A DNA stretch of 5,273 nt from a bacterium UBA3756. Its GTDB lineage: Bacteria; Bacteroidota; Bacteroidia; Bacteroidales; Bacteroidaceae. How positions within the stretch are numbered: position 1 is the first letter of the stretch; each line of letters starts with the position of its first letter. Made by a program: the position numbers and the translations under genes. The stretch lies in NCBI GenBank assembly GCA_002371695.1, contig DFGG01000162.1, positions 3,759 to 9,031 of the forward strand, in the 5' to 3' direction. Below, piece after piece: positions 1-5,273 of the stretch. Under the pieces are notes generated by a model. It had not been told where the DNA came from. It searched no databases and was given only the letters and a program-made list of their open reading frames with translations.

Positions 1-715
1 GCAGCAGGGTAACATCTTCCAAGAGGATACTCTCGCATTTGTTGAAGCTGACAAGTTGCGGACGAAGTCCGTCTTTCGCAGTGAACACACGCTCTGGTGA
101 ACGCTCGCCCTTCTCGTTATACATCGGGATGCCGTCCTCACCGTTCTTCAGCAGCCGGGCACGTGAGCCGTTGCGCTGGCTGATCATCCCTTCCTTCCAT
201 CCGAAACGGGGATTGCCGTTCCAGGGCCACCAGGTGTCGTTGGTACCACCGCCGTCGATGGTACCCTTGCCGGTGATAGCGATATCCTTGGCTTTGTAGG
301 CATAGACGCATGGCGAGAGGTTGAAGCACTCCAAACCCTCCCATGATGTCTCGACAATGGGATAGAGCTCTGGCTCGAAGACAAACTCCAGAACGGCTCC
401 TTCCTGCACCTCCAGGTTAACACCGCTCTTCAGTGTGATGGCGCCTGTGAGGAACTTCTGACCAGCAGGAACCACCACGCGGCCTCCGCCCTTCTTTGAA
501 CACTGGTCGATAGCCTTTTGGATGGCCTTTTGGTTCTTAGCAGCCGTTGCATCGGTCTTTGCACCGTACTTGGTGATGAGAAACTCTTTGTCCGCGAATT
601 GTGGTAGGCGGATGCTCTGCTCAATCTGCTTGTACTCCTCTTCATTCCAACCTTGGGCAACTGCCAGTTGGGGAGCAAGCAGACATAGCATCAGTAATGG
701 GAAAAACTTCTTCAT
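1..715 (-). CDS. Secreted GH28 (polygalacturonase-like) glycoside hydrolase, N-terminal part; 3' end beyond left edge
   Basis: The frame is open from the ATG at 715 to the window edge, giving 238 residues of a protein that in this family usually runs to about 450-550. Residues 1-20 are a type I signal peptide: MKKFF, a Leu-rich core, then LAVA before Gln21; no lipobox is placed for a lipoprotein. The mature part opens with the GH28 N-terminal signature: YGAKTDATA (50-58), an AIQKAID helix (64-70), GGGRVVVPAG (76-85), FLTGAITLKSG (88-98) and the LEVQEGAVLEF strand (101-111). Then come ITGKGTIDGGG (147-157), a Trp-rich segment (W162, W163, W165) and RPQLVSFNKC (218-227). The catalytic Asp residues lie downstream, outside the window, so activity and exact substrate cannot be judged; pectin or rhamnogalacturonan is likely for exported Bacteroidetes GH28. 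An in-frame ATG at 727 would add four residues (MYQF), but the 715 start gives the cleaner signal peptide. It has its own promoter and is probably not functionally tied to trp. Confidence 0.88.
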   Translation of the reverse strand, partial: MKKFFPLLMLCLLAPQLAVAQGWNEEEYKQIEQSIRLPQFADKEFLITKYGAKTDATAAKNQKAIQKAIDQCSKKGGGRVVVPAGQKFLTGAITLKSGVNLEVQEGAVLEFVFEPELYPIVETSWEGLECFNLSPCVYAYKAKDIAITGKGTIDGGGTNDTWWPWNGNPRFGWKEGMISQRNGSRARLLKNGEDGIPMYNEKGERSPERVFTAKDGLRPQLVSFNKCESILLEDVTLL

Positions 716-739
716 AAATTGATACATTTCTAAATGCTT

Positions 740-799
740 TAGTCCGTAGTTCACGATTTGCTCTGCAAAGATACGAGAAAAAAGTGAGACTACGAACTA
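740..799. repeat. Imperfect inverted repeat bracketing the GH28 -7 box
   Basis: The arm at 740-754 (TAGTCCGTAGTTCAC) and the reverse complement of the arm at 784-799 (TAGTTCGTAGTCTCAC) match at 14 of 16 aligned positions, with one substitution and one single-base gap. The arms are 29 bp apart and their centres about 44 bp apart, close to four helical turns. The right arm contains the -33-like TTCG, the -7 box lies in the spacer, and the left arm falls in the 5' leader. Paired operator half-sites are one reading; a chance repeat is another. Confidence 0.5.
766..796 (-). promoter_or_regulatory. Bacteroidetes-type promoter of the GH28 gene
   Basis: On the minus strand, TATCTTTG at 773-766 matches the Bacteroidetes -7 consensus TAnnTTTG exactly. 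TTCG at 796-793 matches three of four bases of the -33 TTTG box, with 19 bp between them, which is the usual spacing. Transcription would start near 758-761, giving a 5' untranslated leader of about 45 nt before the ATG at 715. No clear Shine-Dalgarno sequence precedes that ATG, which is common in this phylum. Confidence 0.62.
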
Positions 800-800
800 T

Positions 801-834
801 AAAAGGAAAAAAATAACGTAAACGTTATCTTTTC
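801..834 (-). terminator. Weak intrinsic terminator of the trp operon, overlapping the trpA stop codon
   Basis: The minus-strand transcript can pair AUAACG (828-823) with CGUUAU (818-813) around a UUUA loop (822-819). The stem can extend through A-U and G-U pairs using the preceding GAAAAG and the following U run. Six further U bases (812-807), CC and four U bases follow the core stem. The trpA stop codon UAA (827-825) lies inside the 5' arm. Only two G-C pairs support the core, so termination may be leaky; the U-tract and its position at the end of the operon are the main support. Confidence 0.55.
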
Positions 835-1604
835 AGGACGTCGAAGAGTTTATCGAGTGCCTCGTCAGCATTTTTACTCTCATTGAGCAGCGTAACGAAT
901 TTCGAACCAATGATGGCGCCGGCAGCATTCTGTTGGGCAGCCTCCAGGGTTTGTTTGTTACTGATGCCAAAGCCAATCATACGGGGATTGCGCAGGTCCA
1001 TCTGGTTGATGCGGCGGAAATACTCCTGCTTGGCATCGTCAAATGAATTCTGTGCTCCAGTGATAGCTGCCGAACTGACCATATAGATGAATCCATCAGT
1101 GTTGTCGTCGATGAAGCGGATGCGGTCTTCTGAGGTCTCAGGTGTAATGAGCATAATCACTCTCAAGTCGTACTTGTCGGCGATGGGCTTTACTGTGTCT
1201 TGGTAGTCCTTGAAGGGCAGGTCTGGAATGATCATTCCGCTCACGCCACTCTCCACACAACTTTGGCAGAATGCTTCGATACCGTAGTGTAGGATCGGAT
1301 TCAGATAGCCCATCAGTATCAATGGTATCTGTACGTCATTTTTGATAGCCTTCAGTTGCTTGAAGAGGGTCTTGAGATTCATGCCGTTTTTGAGGGCCTG
1401 AGTGGCGGCACTTTGGATGACGGGGCCGTCGGCAAGTGGATCGCTGAAGGGGATGCCCACCTCAATCATCGCGATGCCCCGGCGCTGCATGGCCAGAATG
1501 ACATCACCTGTGCCTTCCAGAGTGGGACTGCCAGCACAGAAATAGAGTGACAGTAGTTTCTTGTCTTTGCTCTTTGCAAATAGTTCGTTGATTTTGTTTC
1601 CCAT
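825..1604 (-). CDS. trpA: Tryptophan synthase alpha subunit
   Basis: TrpA cleaves indole-3-glycerol phosphate to indole and glyceraldehyde 3-phosphate and channels indole to TrpB in the cytoplasmic alpha2-beta2 complex. The 259-residue product is complete (E. coli TrpA has 268). It shows YFCAGSPT (21-28) where many homologues have an AGxP turn, [18 protein letters not shown] (47-64) with the catalytic pair Glu48 and Asp59 (E. coli Glu49 and Asp60), IPDLP (126-130) in the subunit-contact loop 2 region, loop 6 VSSAAITGA (176-184), and GFGIS (211-215) and IIGSKFV (231-237) of the phosphate site. Loop 6 has Ser-Ala-Ala where E. coli has Arg-Ala-Gly; Thr182, equivalent to catalytic Thr183, is kept. 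The ATG at 1604 lies 5 bp after the trpF stop and has an AAAGGA ribosome site. It is the last gene of the operon. Confidence 0.97.
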   Translation of the reverse strand: MGNKINELFAKSKDKKLLSLYFCAGSPTLEGTGDVILAMQRRGIAMIEVGIPFSDPLADGPVIQSAATQALKNGMNLKTLFKQLKAIKNDVQIPLILMGYLNPILHYGIEAFCQSCVESGVSGMIIPDLPFKDYQDTVKPIADKYDLRVIMLITPETSEDRIRFIDDNTDGFIYMVSSAAITGAQNSFDDAKQEYFRRINQMDLRNPRMIGFGISNKQTLEAAQQNAAGAIIGSKFVTLLNESKNADEALDKLFDVLKR

Positions 1605-1605
1605 A

Positions 1606-1611
1606 TCCTTT
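1606..1611 (-). promoter_or_regulatory. Ribosome binding site of trpA, overlapping the trpF stop codon
   Basis: The minus-strand junction reads TAAAGGATATG: the purine run AAAGG shares its first two bases with the trpF TAA (1612-1610) and ends two bases before the trpA ATG. This is one of the few Shine-Dalgarno-like sites in the operon. The close spacing suggests that ribosomes ending trpF feed into trpA. Confidence 0.5.
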
Positions 1612-2257
1612 AGTTGTTTCTTATCTGTTTAATGAATATTTTTAGCTTGTCTGTATCTTTCAGCCCGGGTTCCAGCTCAAAACGGCTATTGAGGTCGATG
1701 CCTATGCATGATGTGTGATGAAAAGATCTTACGTGCTCGACATCGTTTGGACCAATGCCACCACTTAGCAGAAATGGGGTGGAGCCGTGATAGTGATTGA
1801 GTATAGACCAGTCGAACTGTTCGCCATTGCCGCCAACCATCTTCCCTTTGGTGTCGAAGAGAAAGAAGTCGACGATGCCTTCGTAGGGCTTCGTCTTCTC
1901 AAGGTCTTCTACTGTGGCAATGTTGAAGGCCTTGATAAGGCGAGGGACTGCGATGTTATCGCAGTTTGCGGAACAGAGGGAGCGGAGGTGCTGAATAAAT
2001 TCTGGCGACTCCTGGCCGTGCAGTTGGATGAGGTCGAGGGAATACTCCCTTGCGAAGGCAATGATGGTGTCAGGACTTTCATCGACGAAAACGCCTACAC
2101 GTTTGCATGCTTTAGGAAGGTATGGCGGAATTTTGCTGACATTCCTCTTGCTCTTTCCCCAGAAGATAAAACCCATCCAGTCGGGGCCCAGTGCCTCCAC
2201 TTCACGGATGTTTTCCGCTTCTCGCATTCCGCATACCTTGATTAATTCACAATTCAT
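1610..2257 (-). CDS. trpF: Phosphoribosylanthranilate isomerase
   Basis: TrpF performs the Amadori rearrangement of N-(5-phosphoribosyl)anthranilate to CdRP, the step between TrpD and TrpC. The 215-residue single-domain (beta/alpha)8 protein carries KVCGM (7-11) with the catalytic base Cys9, [12 protein letters not shown] (29-40), RVGVFVD (53-59), LIQLHGQES (76-84), LFDT (133-136) with the catalytic acid Asp135, GGNGEQFDW (142-150), [11 protein letters not shown] (163-173) and GIDLNSRFE (186-194) followed by PGLKD. All catalytic residues are present. The ATG at 2257 overlaps the trpC stop as ATGA, implying translational coupling. The first codons (MNCELI) come from an AATT repeat of 7-bp period, and the catalytic Cys is two residues later than in short homologues such as the T. 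maritima enzyme. It is not fused to trpC, unlike in E. coli. Confidence 0.97.
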   Translation of the reverse strand: MNCELIKVCGMREAENIREVEALGPDWMGFIFWGKSKRNVSKIPPYLPKACKRVGVFVDESPDTIIAFAREYSLDLIQLHGQESPEFIQHLRSLCSANCDNIAVPRLIKAFNIATVEDLEKTKPYEGIVDFFLFDTKGKMVGGNGEQFDWSILNHYHGSTPFLLSGGIGPNDVEHVRSFHHTSCIGIDLNSRFELEPGLKDTDKLKIFIKQIRNN

Positions 2258-2261
2258 AATT
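2241..2261 (-). repeat. Three-unit AATTNNN repeat of 7-bp period at the trpC/trpF junction
   Basis: The minus strand reads AATTATG, AATTGTG, AATTAAT in direct succession. It spans the trpC stop, the trpF start and the first codons of trpF (MNCELI). The units share AATT and vary in the other three bases. A two-unit relative lies between trpG and trpD. It may be a chance feature of AT-rich junction sequence or a degenerate microrepeat. Confidence 0.45.
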
Positions 2262-3048
2262 GTTCGATGAATTCTTTTAGTGATTGTCCAGGATCATCCG
2301 TCTTCATAAAGTTCTCACCAATCAGGAAACCGCGGAAACCGGCCAGTCGCAGGCTTTTGACGGTTTCTGGATTCGAAATACCGCTCTCACTAACCTTCAC
2401 TGCTTCTTTGGGGAGTAGTGCTGCCAGCCGGAAAGAATTCTCTACATCTGTGACGAACGAGCCGAGGTTGCGGTTGTTGATGCCACACATGTCTGGTTCC
2501 AGTTCTGCATATTCCAGTTCTGGCTCTGAGTGCATCTCGAGCAGTACCTCGAGGCCTAACTCATGGGCAGTGGCCATGAGCACTTGGCATTCCTGTCGTG
2601 AGAGGTCGGCTGCTATCAGCAGTACGGCACTGGCCCCGCAGAGACGGGCCTGAAACAGTTGATACTCGTCGATGACGAAGTTCTTGTAGAGCACCGGTAT
2701 CTTGACGCCGGAATGTCTGGCCGTGCTGATAAAATCGTCGCAGCCACCGAAATATTTCTCGTCAGTCAGAATGCTCACGGCCGAAGCGCCATTCTGCTGA
2801 TAGCTTAACGGAATGATGTCAGCACGCCCTTCTTCCTTAATCCACCCCTTCGAGGGCGACTTGCGCTTAAACTCAGCAATAATCCCTGAGTCAGAGGTGC
2901 TGAGTGCCTGCGACATCGAGGCTACCTTGAAGTCGAGTAGGAGCTCTACCCGTCTGTGTATCTCCCGTTCGCTCAGTTCCGTTTTGAAGCGCTCCACTTC
3001 CAGCCGCTTGTGGGCTACGATCTCTTCCAGAATGTCTTTTGCCATCAT
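2254..3048 (-). CDS. trpC: Indole-3-glycerol phosphate synthase
   Basis: TrpC closes the indole ring by decarboxylative cyclisation of CdRP. The 264-residue monofunctional protein has the usual N-terminal extension (MMAKDILEEIVAHKRLEVE) and barrel motifs in order: IIAEFKRKSPSKG (56-68) with Glu59 and Lys61, SILTDEKYFGG (92-102), LYKNFVIDEYQ (120-130) with catalytic Lys122, LGLEVLLEMH (164-173) with catalytic Glu171, GINNRNL (189-195) with Asn191 and Arg193, VSESGI (219-224) and GFLIGENFM (240-248) of the phosphate site. The catalytic Lys sits in YKNF rather than the common RKDF. Two tandem ATGs (3048 and 3045) are both possible starts; the first is chosen by default. It starts 26 bp after trpD and its TGA overlaps the trpF ATG by 4 bp. 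It is unfused, as in other Bacteroidetes. Confidence 0.97.
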   Translation of the reverse strand: MMAKDILEEIVAHKRLEVERFKTELSEREIHRRVELLLDFKVASMSQALSTSDSGIIAEFKRKSPSKGWIKEEGRADIIPLSYQQNGASAVSILTDEKYFGGCDDFISTARHSGVKIPVLYKNFVIDEYQLFQARLCGASAVLLIAADLSRQECQVLMATAHELGLEVLLEMHSEPELEYAELEPDMCGINNRNLGSFVTDVENSFRLAALLPKEAVKVSESGISNPETVKSLRLAGFRGFLIGENFMKTDDPGQSLKEFIEQL

Positions 3049-3074
3049 ACTCGTATCAGTTGTAGTTGCGAAAA

Positions 3075-4088
3075 TCAGCTGTTCAGTTCCACGAATTTCT
3101 TGAATGTCCTGAGTGCAGCACCGCTGTCGATACTCTCACGGGCAATGTCGATACACTCCTCTATACTCTTCTCGCCACGTTCCAGCACCTGGATTCCAAA
3201 GGCTGCATTGGCCAGCACGATGTTCTTCTGTGCAGGCAGGGCGCGGTTCTCCAGTACGGCATCGAAGATGGCAGCGGCTTCTTCTTCTGTGGCACCACCC
3301 ACGAGTTCTTCAGGCTTGGCAATCTCAAAGCCGAGGTCGCTGGGTTTGAAGATTCGTTCATACTGACGGGTAGTCACTTTGAAGTCGCCTGTCAGTGAGA
3401 TCTCGTCATAACCGTCGATACTGTTCACGATACCATAGTCGATACCTATCTTCTGGTACACCTGGTTGTAGAGACGCATCTGGTCGAGATTGGCCACACC
3501 CAAGAGCTGGCACTTGGGTTGACTAGGATTAACAAGTGGCCCCAGAAGATTAAAAATGGTGGGGAACTGCAGTGCCTTGCGGATGGGACCCACAAATTTC
3601 ATCGCCTTGGCGAAGAGCTGGGCATGCAGGTACACAATGCCCGCCTCGTCGAGGCTGCGATTCAGCTTGTCGATATCGTCGGTAAACTTAATGCCGTGAT
3701 GCTGGATGACATTTGATGCGCCTGATACCGACGTGGCAGCATAGTTGCCGTGCTTTGCCACCTTGTAGCCGGCACCGGCGATGACGAAGCAGCTGGTCGT
3801 GGAAATGTTAAACGTGTTTTTCCGGTCGCCGCCTGTACCCACCACGTCGATGTAGCGGTCTGCATGCATGATGGCAGGCACGCCTGTTTCCAAGATTCCA
3901 TCACGGAATCCGAGCAGTTCGTCTACCGTCACGCCTCGCATCTGCAGTGCAGTCAGTAGCGCAGTGATCTGTTCTGTCGGAAATTCACTTTGGGTGATTC
4001 CAATCAGAATATTCTTCATCTCTTCACGAGTCAGTTCCTCGTGGTTCAGCATCCTGTTCAGGATGTCTTTCATTGTCTGTTTAGCCAT
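3075..4088 (-). CDS. trpD: Anthranilate phosphoribosyltransferase
   Basis: TrpD transfers the phosphoribosyl group of PRPP to anthranilate. The 337-residue product spans the full family length: a small N-terminal helical domain (about 1-75), then the PRPP loop DVVGTGGD (81-88), NTFNIST (91-97), KHGN (112-115), FNLLGPLVNP (179-188) and the metal-binding Asp-Glu pair in YDEISLTG (227-234; Asp228, Glu229). After KHGN the sequence reads YAATSVSGASNV instead of the common RSxSSxSGSADV; from memory this form is usual in Bacteroides. The FNLLGP motif is preceded by Phe-Pro-Thr where well-studied homologues have Arg-Thr with an anthranilate-contacting Arg; here position 176 is Pro (codon CCC). It starts 21 bp after trpG, and no glutamine amidotransferase is fused, unlike E. 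coli TrpGD. Confidence 0.97.
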   Translation of the reverse strand: MAKQTMKDILNRMLNHEELTREEMKNILIGITQSEFPTEQITALLTALQMRGVTVDELLGFRDGILETGVPAIMHADRYIDVVGTGGDRKNTFNISTTSCFVIAGAGYKVAKHGNYAATSVSGASNVIQHHGIKFTDDIDKLNRSLDEAGIVYLHAQLFAKAMKFVGPIRKALQFPTIFNLLGPLVNPSQPKCQLLGVANLDQMRLYNQVYQKIGIDYGIVNSIDGYDEISLTGDFKVTTRQYERIFKPSDLGFEIAKPEELVGGATEEEAAAIFDAVLENRALPAQKNIVLANAAFGIQVLERGEKSIEECIDIARESIDSGAALRTFKKFVELNS

Positions 4089-4090
4089 AT

Positions 4091-4104
4091 TTCAATTGTC
4101 AATT
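4091..4104 (-). repeat. Two-unit AATTNNN repeat of 7-bp period in the trpG-trpD gap
   Basis: The minus strand reads AATTGAC then AATTGAA, filling most of the 21-bp gap between trpG and trpD. It has the same AATT core and 7-bp period as the repeat at the trpC/trpF junction. No ribosome binding site is evident here apart from general A-richness before the trpD ATG. Confidence 0.4.
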
Positions 4105-4109
4105 ATCAG

Positions 4110-4673
4110 TTAAAGAAACATCCAGTTTTGCAGTATCTTTCGGCCGTCGGGTGTCAGTACACTCTCTGGGTGGAACTGTATACCGCGGATATTGTATTGC
4201 CTATGTCTCAAGGCCATAATCTGCCCCTCGTCGCTCTCGGCCGTAATCTCCAGGCAGTCAGGGAAGTCCTCTTTCGACACTACCCAGGAGTGGTAGCGTC
4301 CCATGGTAATGCGGTTGGGAAGGCCGTAAAATATCTCGTCGTTGCCAAACTGTGTGCCTTCAGTGGCTACACCGTGGAATACCTCTGAAAGATTCTCCAG
4401 TTTTCCTCCGAATACCTCGCCAATGGCCTGATGACCCAGGCAGACACCCAGAATAGGCTTCTTCCCGGCATAGGTACGTATCACATCGAGCAGCAATCCT
4501 GCCTCTGAAGGAATGCCAGGTCCGGGTGAAAGGATGATCTTCGAGAATTCCTCCAGCTGCGGCAGTTCAAACTGGTCGTTGCGCAACACCGTTACTTGTG
4601 CGCCCAACTCTTTCACCAAATGACTCAGATTATATGTGAATGAGTCGTAATTGTCTATGATAACTATCTTCAT
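4110..4673 (-). CDS. trpG: Anthranilate synthase glutamine amidotransferase subunit
   Basis: TrpG is the class I glutaminase that passes ammonia to TrpE for anthranilate formation. The 187-residue product matches the usual stand-alone length. It has IIDNYDSFTYNL (5-16), SPGPGIP (49-55) of the oxyanion strand region, LGVCLGHQAIGE (75-86) with nucleophile Cys78, and IQFHPES (165-171) with His168 and Glu170, so the Cys-His-Glu triad is complete. MGRYHSW (124-130) is typical of TrpG/PabA. Such subunits can also serve p-aminobenzoate synthesis with PabB, which sequence alone does not exclude; the position between trpE and trpD favours TrpG. The ATG at 4673 is 33 bp after the trpE stop and preceded by a purine-rich GGAAAG. 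Confidence 0.97.
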   Translation of the reverse strand: MKIVIIDNYDSFTYNLSHLVKELGAQVTVLRNDQFELPQLEEFSKIILSPGPGIPSEAGLLLDVIRTYAGKKPILGVCLGHQAIGEVFGGKLENLSEVFHGVATEGTQFGNDEIFYGLPNRITMGRYHSWVVSKEDFPDCLEITAESDEGQIMALRHRQYNIRGIQFHPESVLTPDGRKILQNWMFL

Positions 4674-4706
4674 AATCTTTCCGTGTTAGTACGTGTCAGT
4701 CCGATG

Positions 4707-5273
4707 CTACATGTTCTCTGCCATGAGGATGGCTCTCCTTAAGGCTCCCAGTTTGTTGTTTACTTCCTGCAACTCATATTCCTCGTCGCTCTTGGCCACG
4801 ATGCCGCCTCCTGCCTGGAACCAGAGTTCACCATTGCGCGATACGAAAGTGCGGATGGTAATAGCCTGATTCAGACTACCGTCTAATCCGATATAGCCAA
4901 TACATCCTCCGTATGCACCGCGGTTGTGCGGTTCATACTCCGAGATCAGTTGCATCGCCCTGACTTTGGGTGCACCGGAAAGCGTGCCGGCAGGAAATGT
5001 GTCGATAAACGCCTTGATGGGATCGGCACTCTCATCGAGCTCACCACTTACGCGAGATACCAGATGGATGACATGCGAATAGTATTGCAAGTCTTTATAA
5101 AAATCGACCTTCACCCCGTGGCAGTTCCTCGACAGGTCGTTGCGGGCCAGGTCTACCAGCATCACGTGCTCCGCATTCTCCTTGGGGTCTTTCCTCAGGT
5201 ACTCAGCCCCCTTGCGGTCAGCCTCTGCATCGCCCGTACGCTTGGTGGTGCCGGCGATGGGGTCGATGTAAGC
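4707..5273 (-). CDS. trpE: Anthranilate synthase component I, C-terminal part; start beyond right edge
   Basis: TrpE converts chorismate and ammonia from TrpG into anthranilate. The frame stays open to the right edge, so the gene enters from outside; the 188 visible residues are the C-terminal part of the chorismate-binding domain of a protein usually about 460-520 long. Visible motifs are DPIAGT (fragment 4-9), EHVMLVDLARNDL (35-47), YYSHVIHLVS (64-73) containing the conserved active-site His67, FPAGTLSGAPKVRAM (93-107), YGGCIGYIG and the end region GGGIVAKSDEEYE followed by NNKLGAL. PIAGT followed by TKRT, and position directly before trpG, support TrpE over PabB or MenF. The N-terminal region that binds the tryptophan feedback inhibitor is not in the window. 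The GTG at 5165 is an internal Val codon, not a start. Confidence 0.95.
   Translation of the reverse strand, partial: AYIDPIAGTTKRTGDAEADRKGAEYLRKDPKENAEHVMLVDLARNDLSRNCHGVKVDFYKDLQYYSHVIHLVSRVSGELDESADPIKAFIDTFPAGTLSGAPKVRAMQLISEYEPHNRGAYGGCIGYIGLDGSLNQAITIRTFVSRNGELWFQAGGGIVAKSDEEYELQEVNNKLGALRRAILMAENM

Noticed and set aside
138..423. Minus-strand open frames of 68-79 codons in other frames of the GH28 gene
   Set aside because: They overlap the GH28 frame, which has a signal peptide and family motifs; the alternatives have low-complexity, Ser/Arg-rich sequence with no signature.
740..799. An invertible (phase-variable) promoter
   Set aside because: Known invertible promoters in Bacteroides, as I recall them, have arms separated by well over 100 bp and better matched. 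Here the spacer is 29 bp, arms are imperfect, and no recombinase is in view.
1787..2245. A plus-strand open frame of 152 codons inside trpF
   Set aside because: It is fully antisense to a clearly functional trpF, its protein has no recognisable motif, and it has no promoter or ribosome site of its own. It is a by-product of the codon pattern of trpF.
3990..4388. A plus-strand open frame of 132 codons across the trpG-trpD junction
   Set aside because: It is antisense to two complete enzymes with intact motifs, and the translated product resembles no family I know.
4674..4706. A regulatory hairpin or attenuator between trpE and trpG
   Set aside because: The gap contains a direct CGTGT repeat (plus strand) but no convincing inverted repeat, U-tract or leader peptide. 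Any attenuator would be expected before the first gene of the operon, outside the window.
5163..5165. A GTG start making trpE a short 152-residue protein
   Set aside because: The frame continues upstream to the window edge with strong TrpE motifs (DPIAGT and the EH before VMLVDLARNDL), so this GTG is an internal Val codon.

Overview
The window is almost entirely one minus-strand tryptophan biosynthesis operon from a Bacteroidetes bacterium, followed downstream by the start of a pectin-type glycoside hydrolase gene. In transcription order (right to left) it holds the 3' part of trpE, then complete trpG, trpD, trpC, trpF and trpA. All are co-directional with gaps of 33, 21 and 26 bp, a 4-bp overlap, and a 5-bp gap. 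The order E-G-D-C-F-A, with trpG, trpD, trpC and trpF all as separate unfused genes, is the arrangement known from Bacteroides and Prevotella, where trpB normally precedes trpE; trpB would therefore lie beyond the right edge. Together the genes cover chorismate to anthranilate (TrpE/TrpG), phosphoribosyl anthranilate (TrpD), CdRP (TrpF), indole-3-glycerol phosphate (TrpC) and indole (TrpA). Only the TrpB step and the feedback-binding N-terminus of TrpE are not visible.

Left of trpA there is a 109-bp intergenic region (716-824). It contains an AU-rich hairpin with a U-tract overlapping the trpA stop codon, read as a weak intrinsic terminator. It also contains a good match to the Bacteroidetes promoter consensus (TAnnTTTG -7 box, partial -33 box) pointing at the next gene. 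A 15/16-base imperfect inverted repeat brackets the -7 box.

The leftmost gene (1-715, minus strand, cut by the left edge) encodes a secreted GH28 (polygalacturonase-like) protein, typical of polysaccharide-degrading gut or rumen Bacteroidales. The promoter type, gene order, roughly balanced GC content and this secreted pectin-type hydrolase point to Bacteroidales, plausibly Prevotellaceae; the genus is inference.

This is mainly an ordinary housekeeping region, and I see no new system in it. The points worth a second look are a proline where the anthranilate-binding arginine of TrpD is expected, altered residues around the catalytic lysine of TrpC and in loop 6 of TrpA, a 7-bp-period AATT repeat at two gene junctions, and the inverted repeat around the GH28 promoter.
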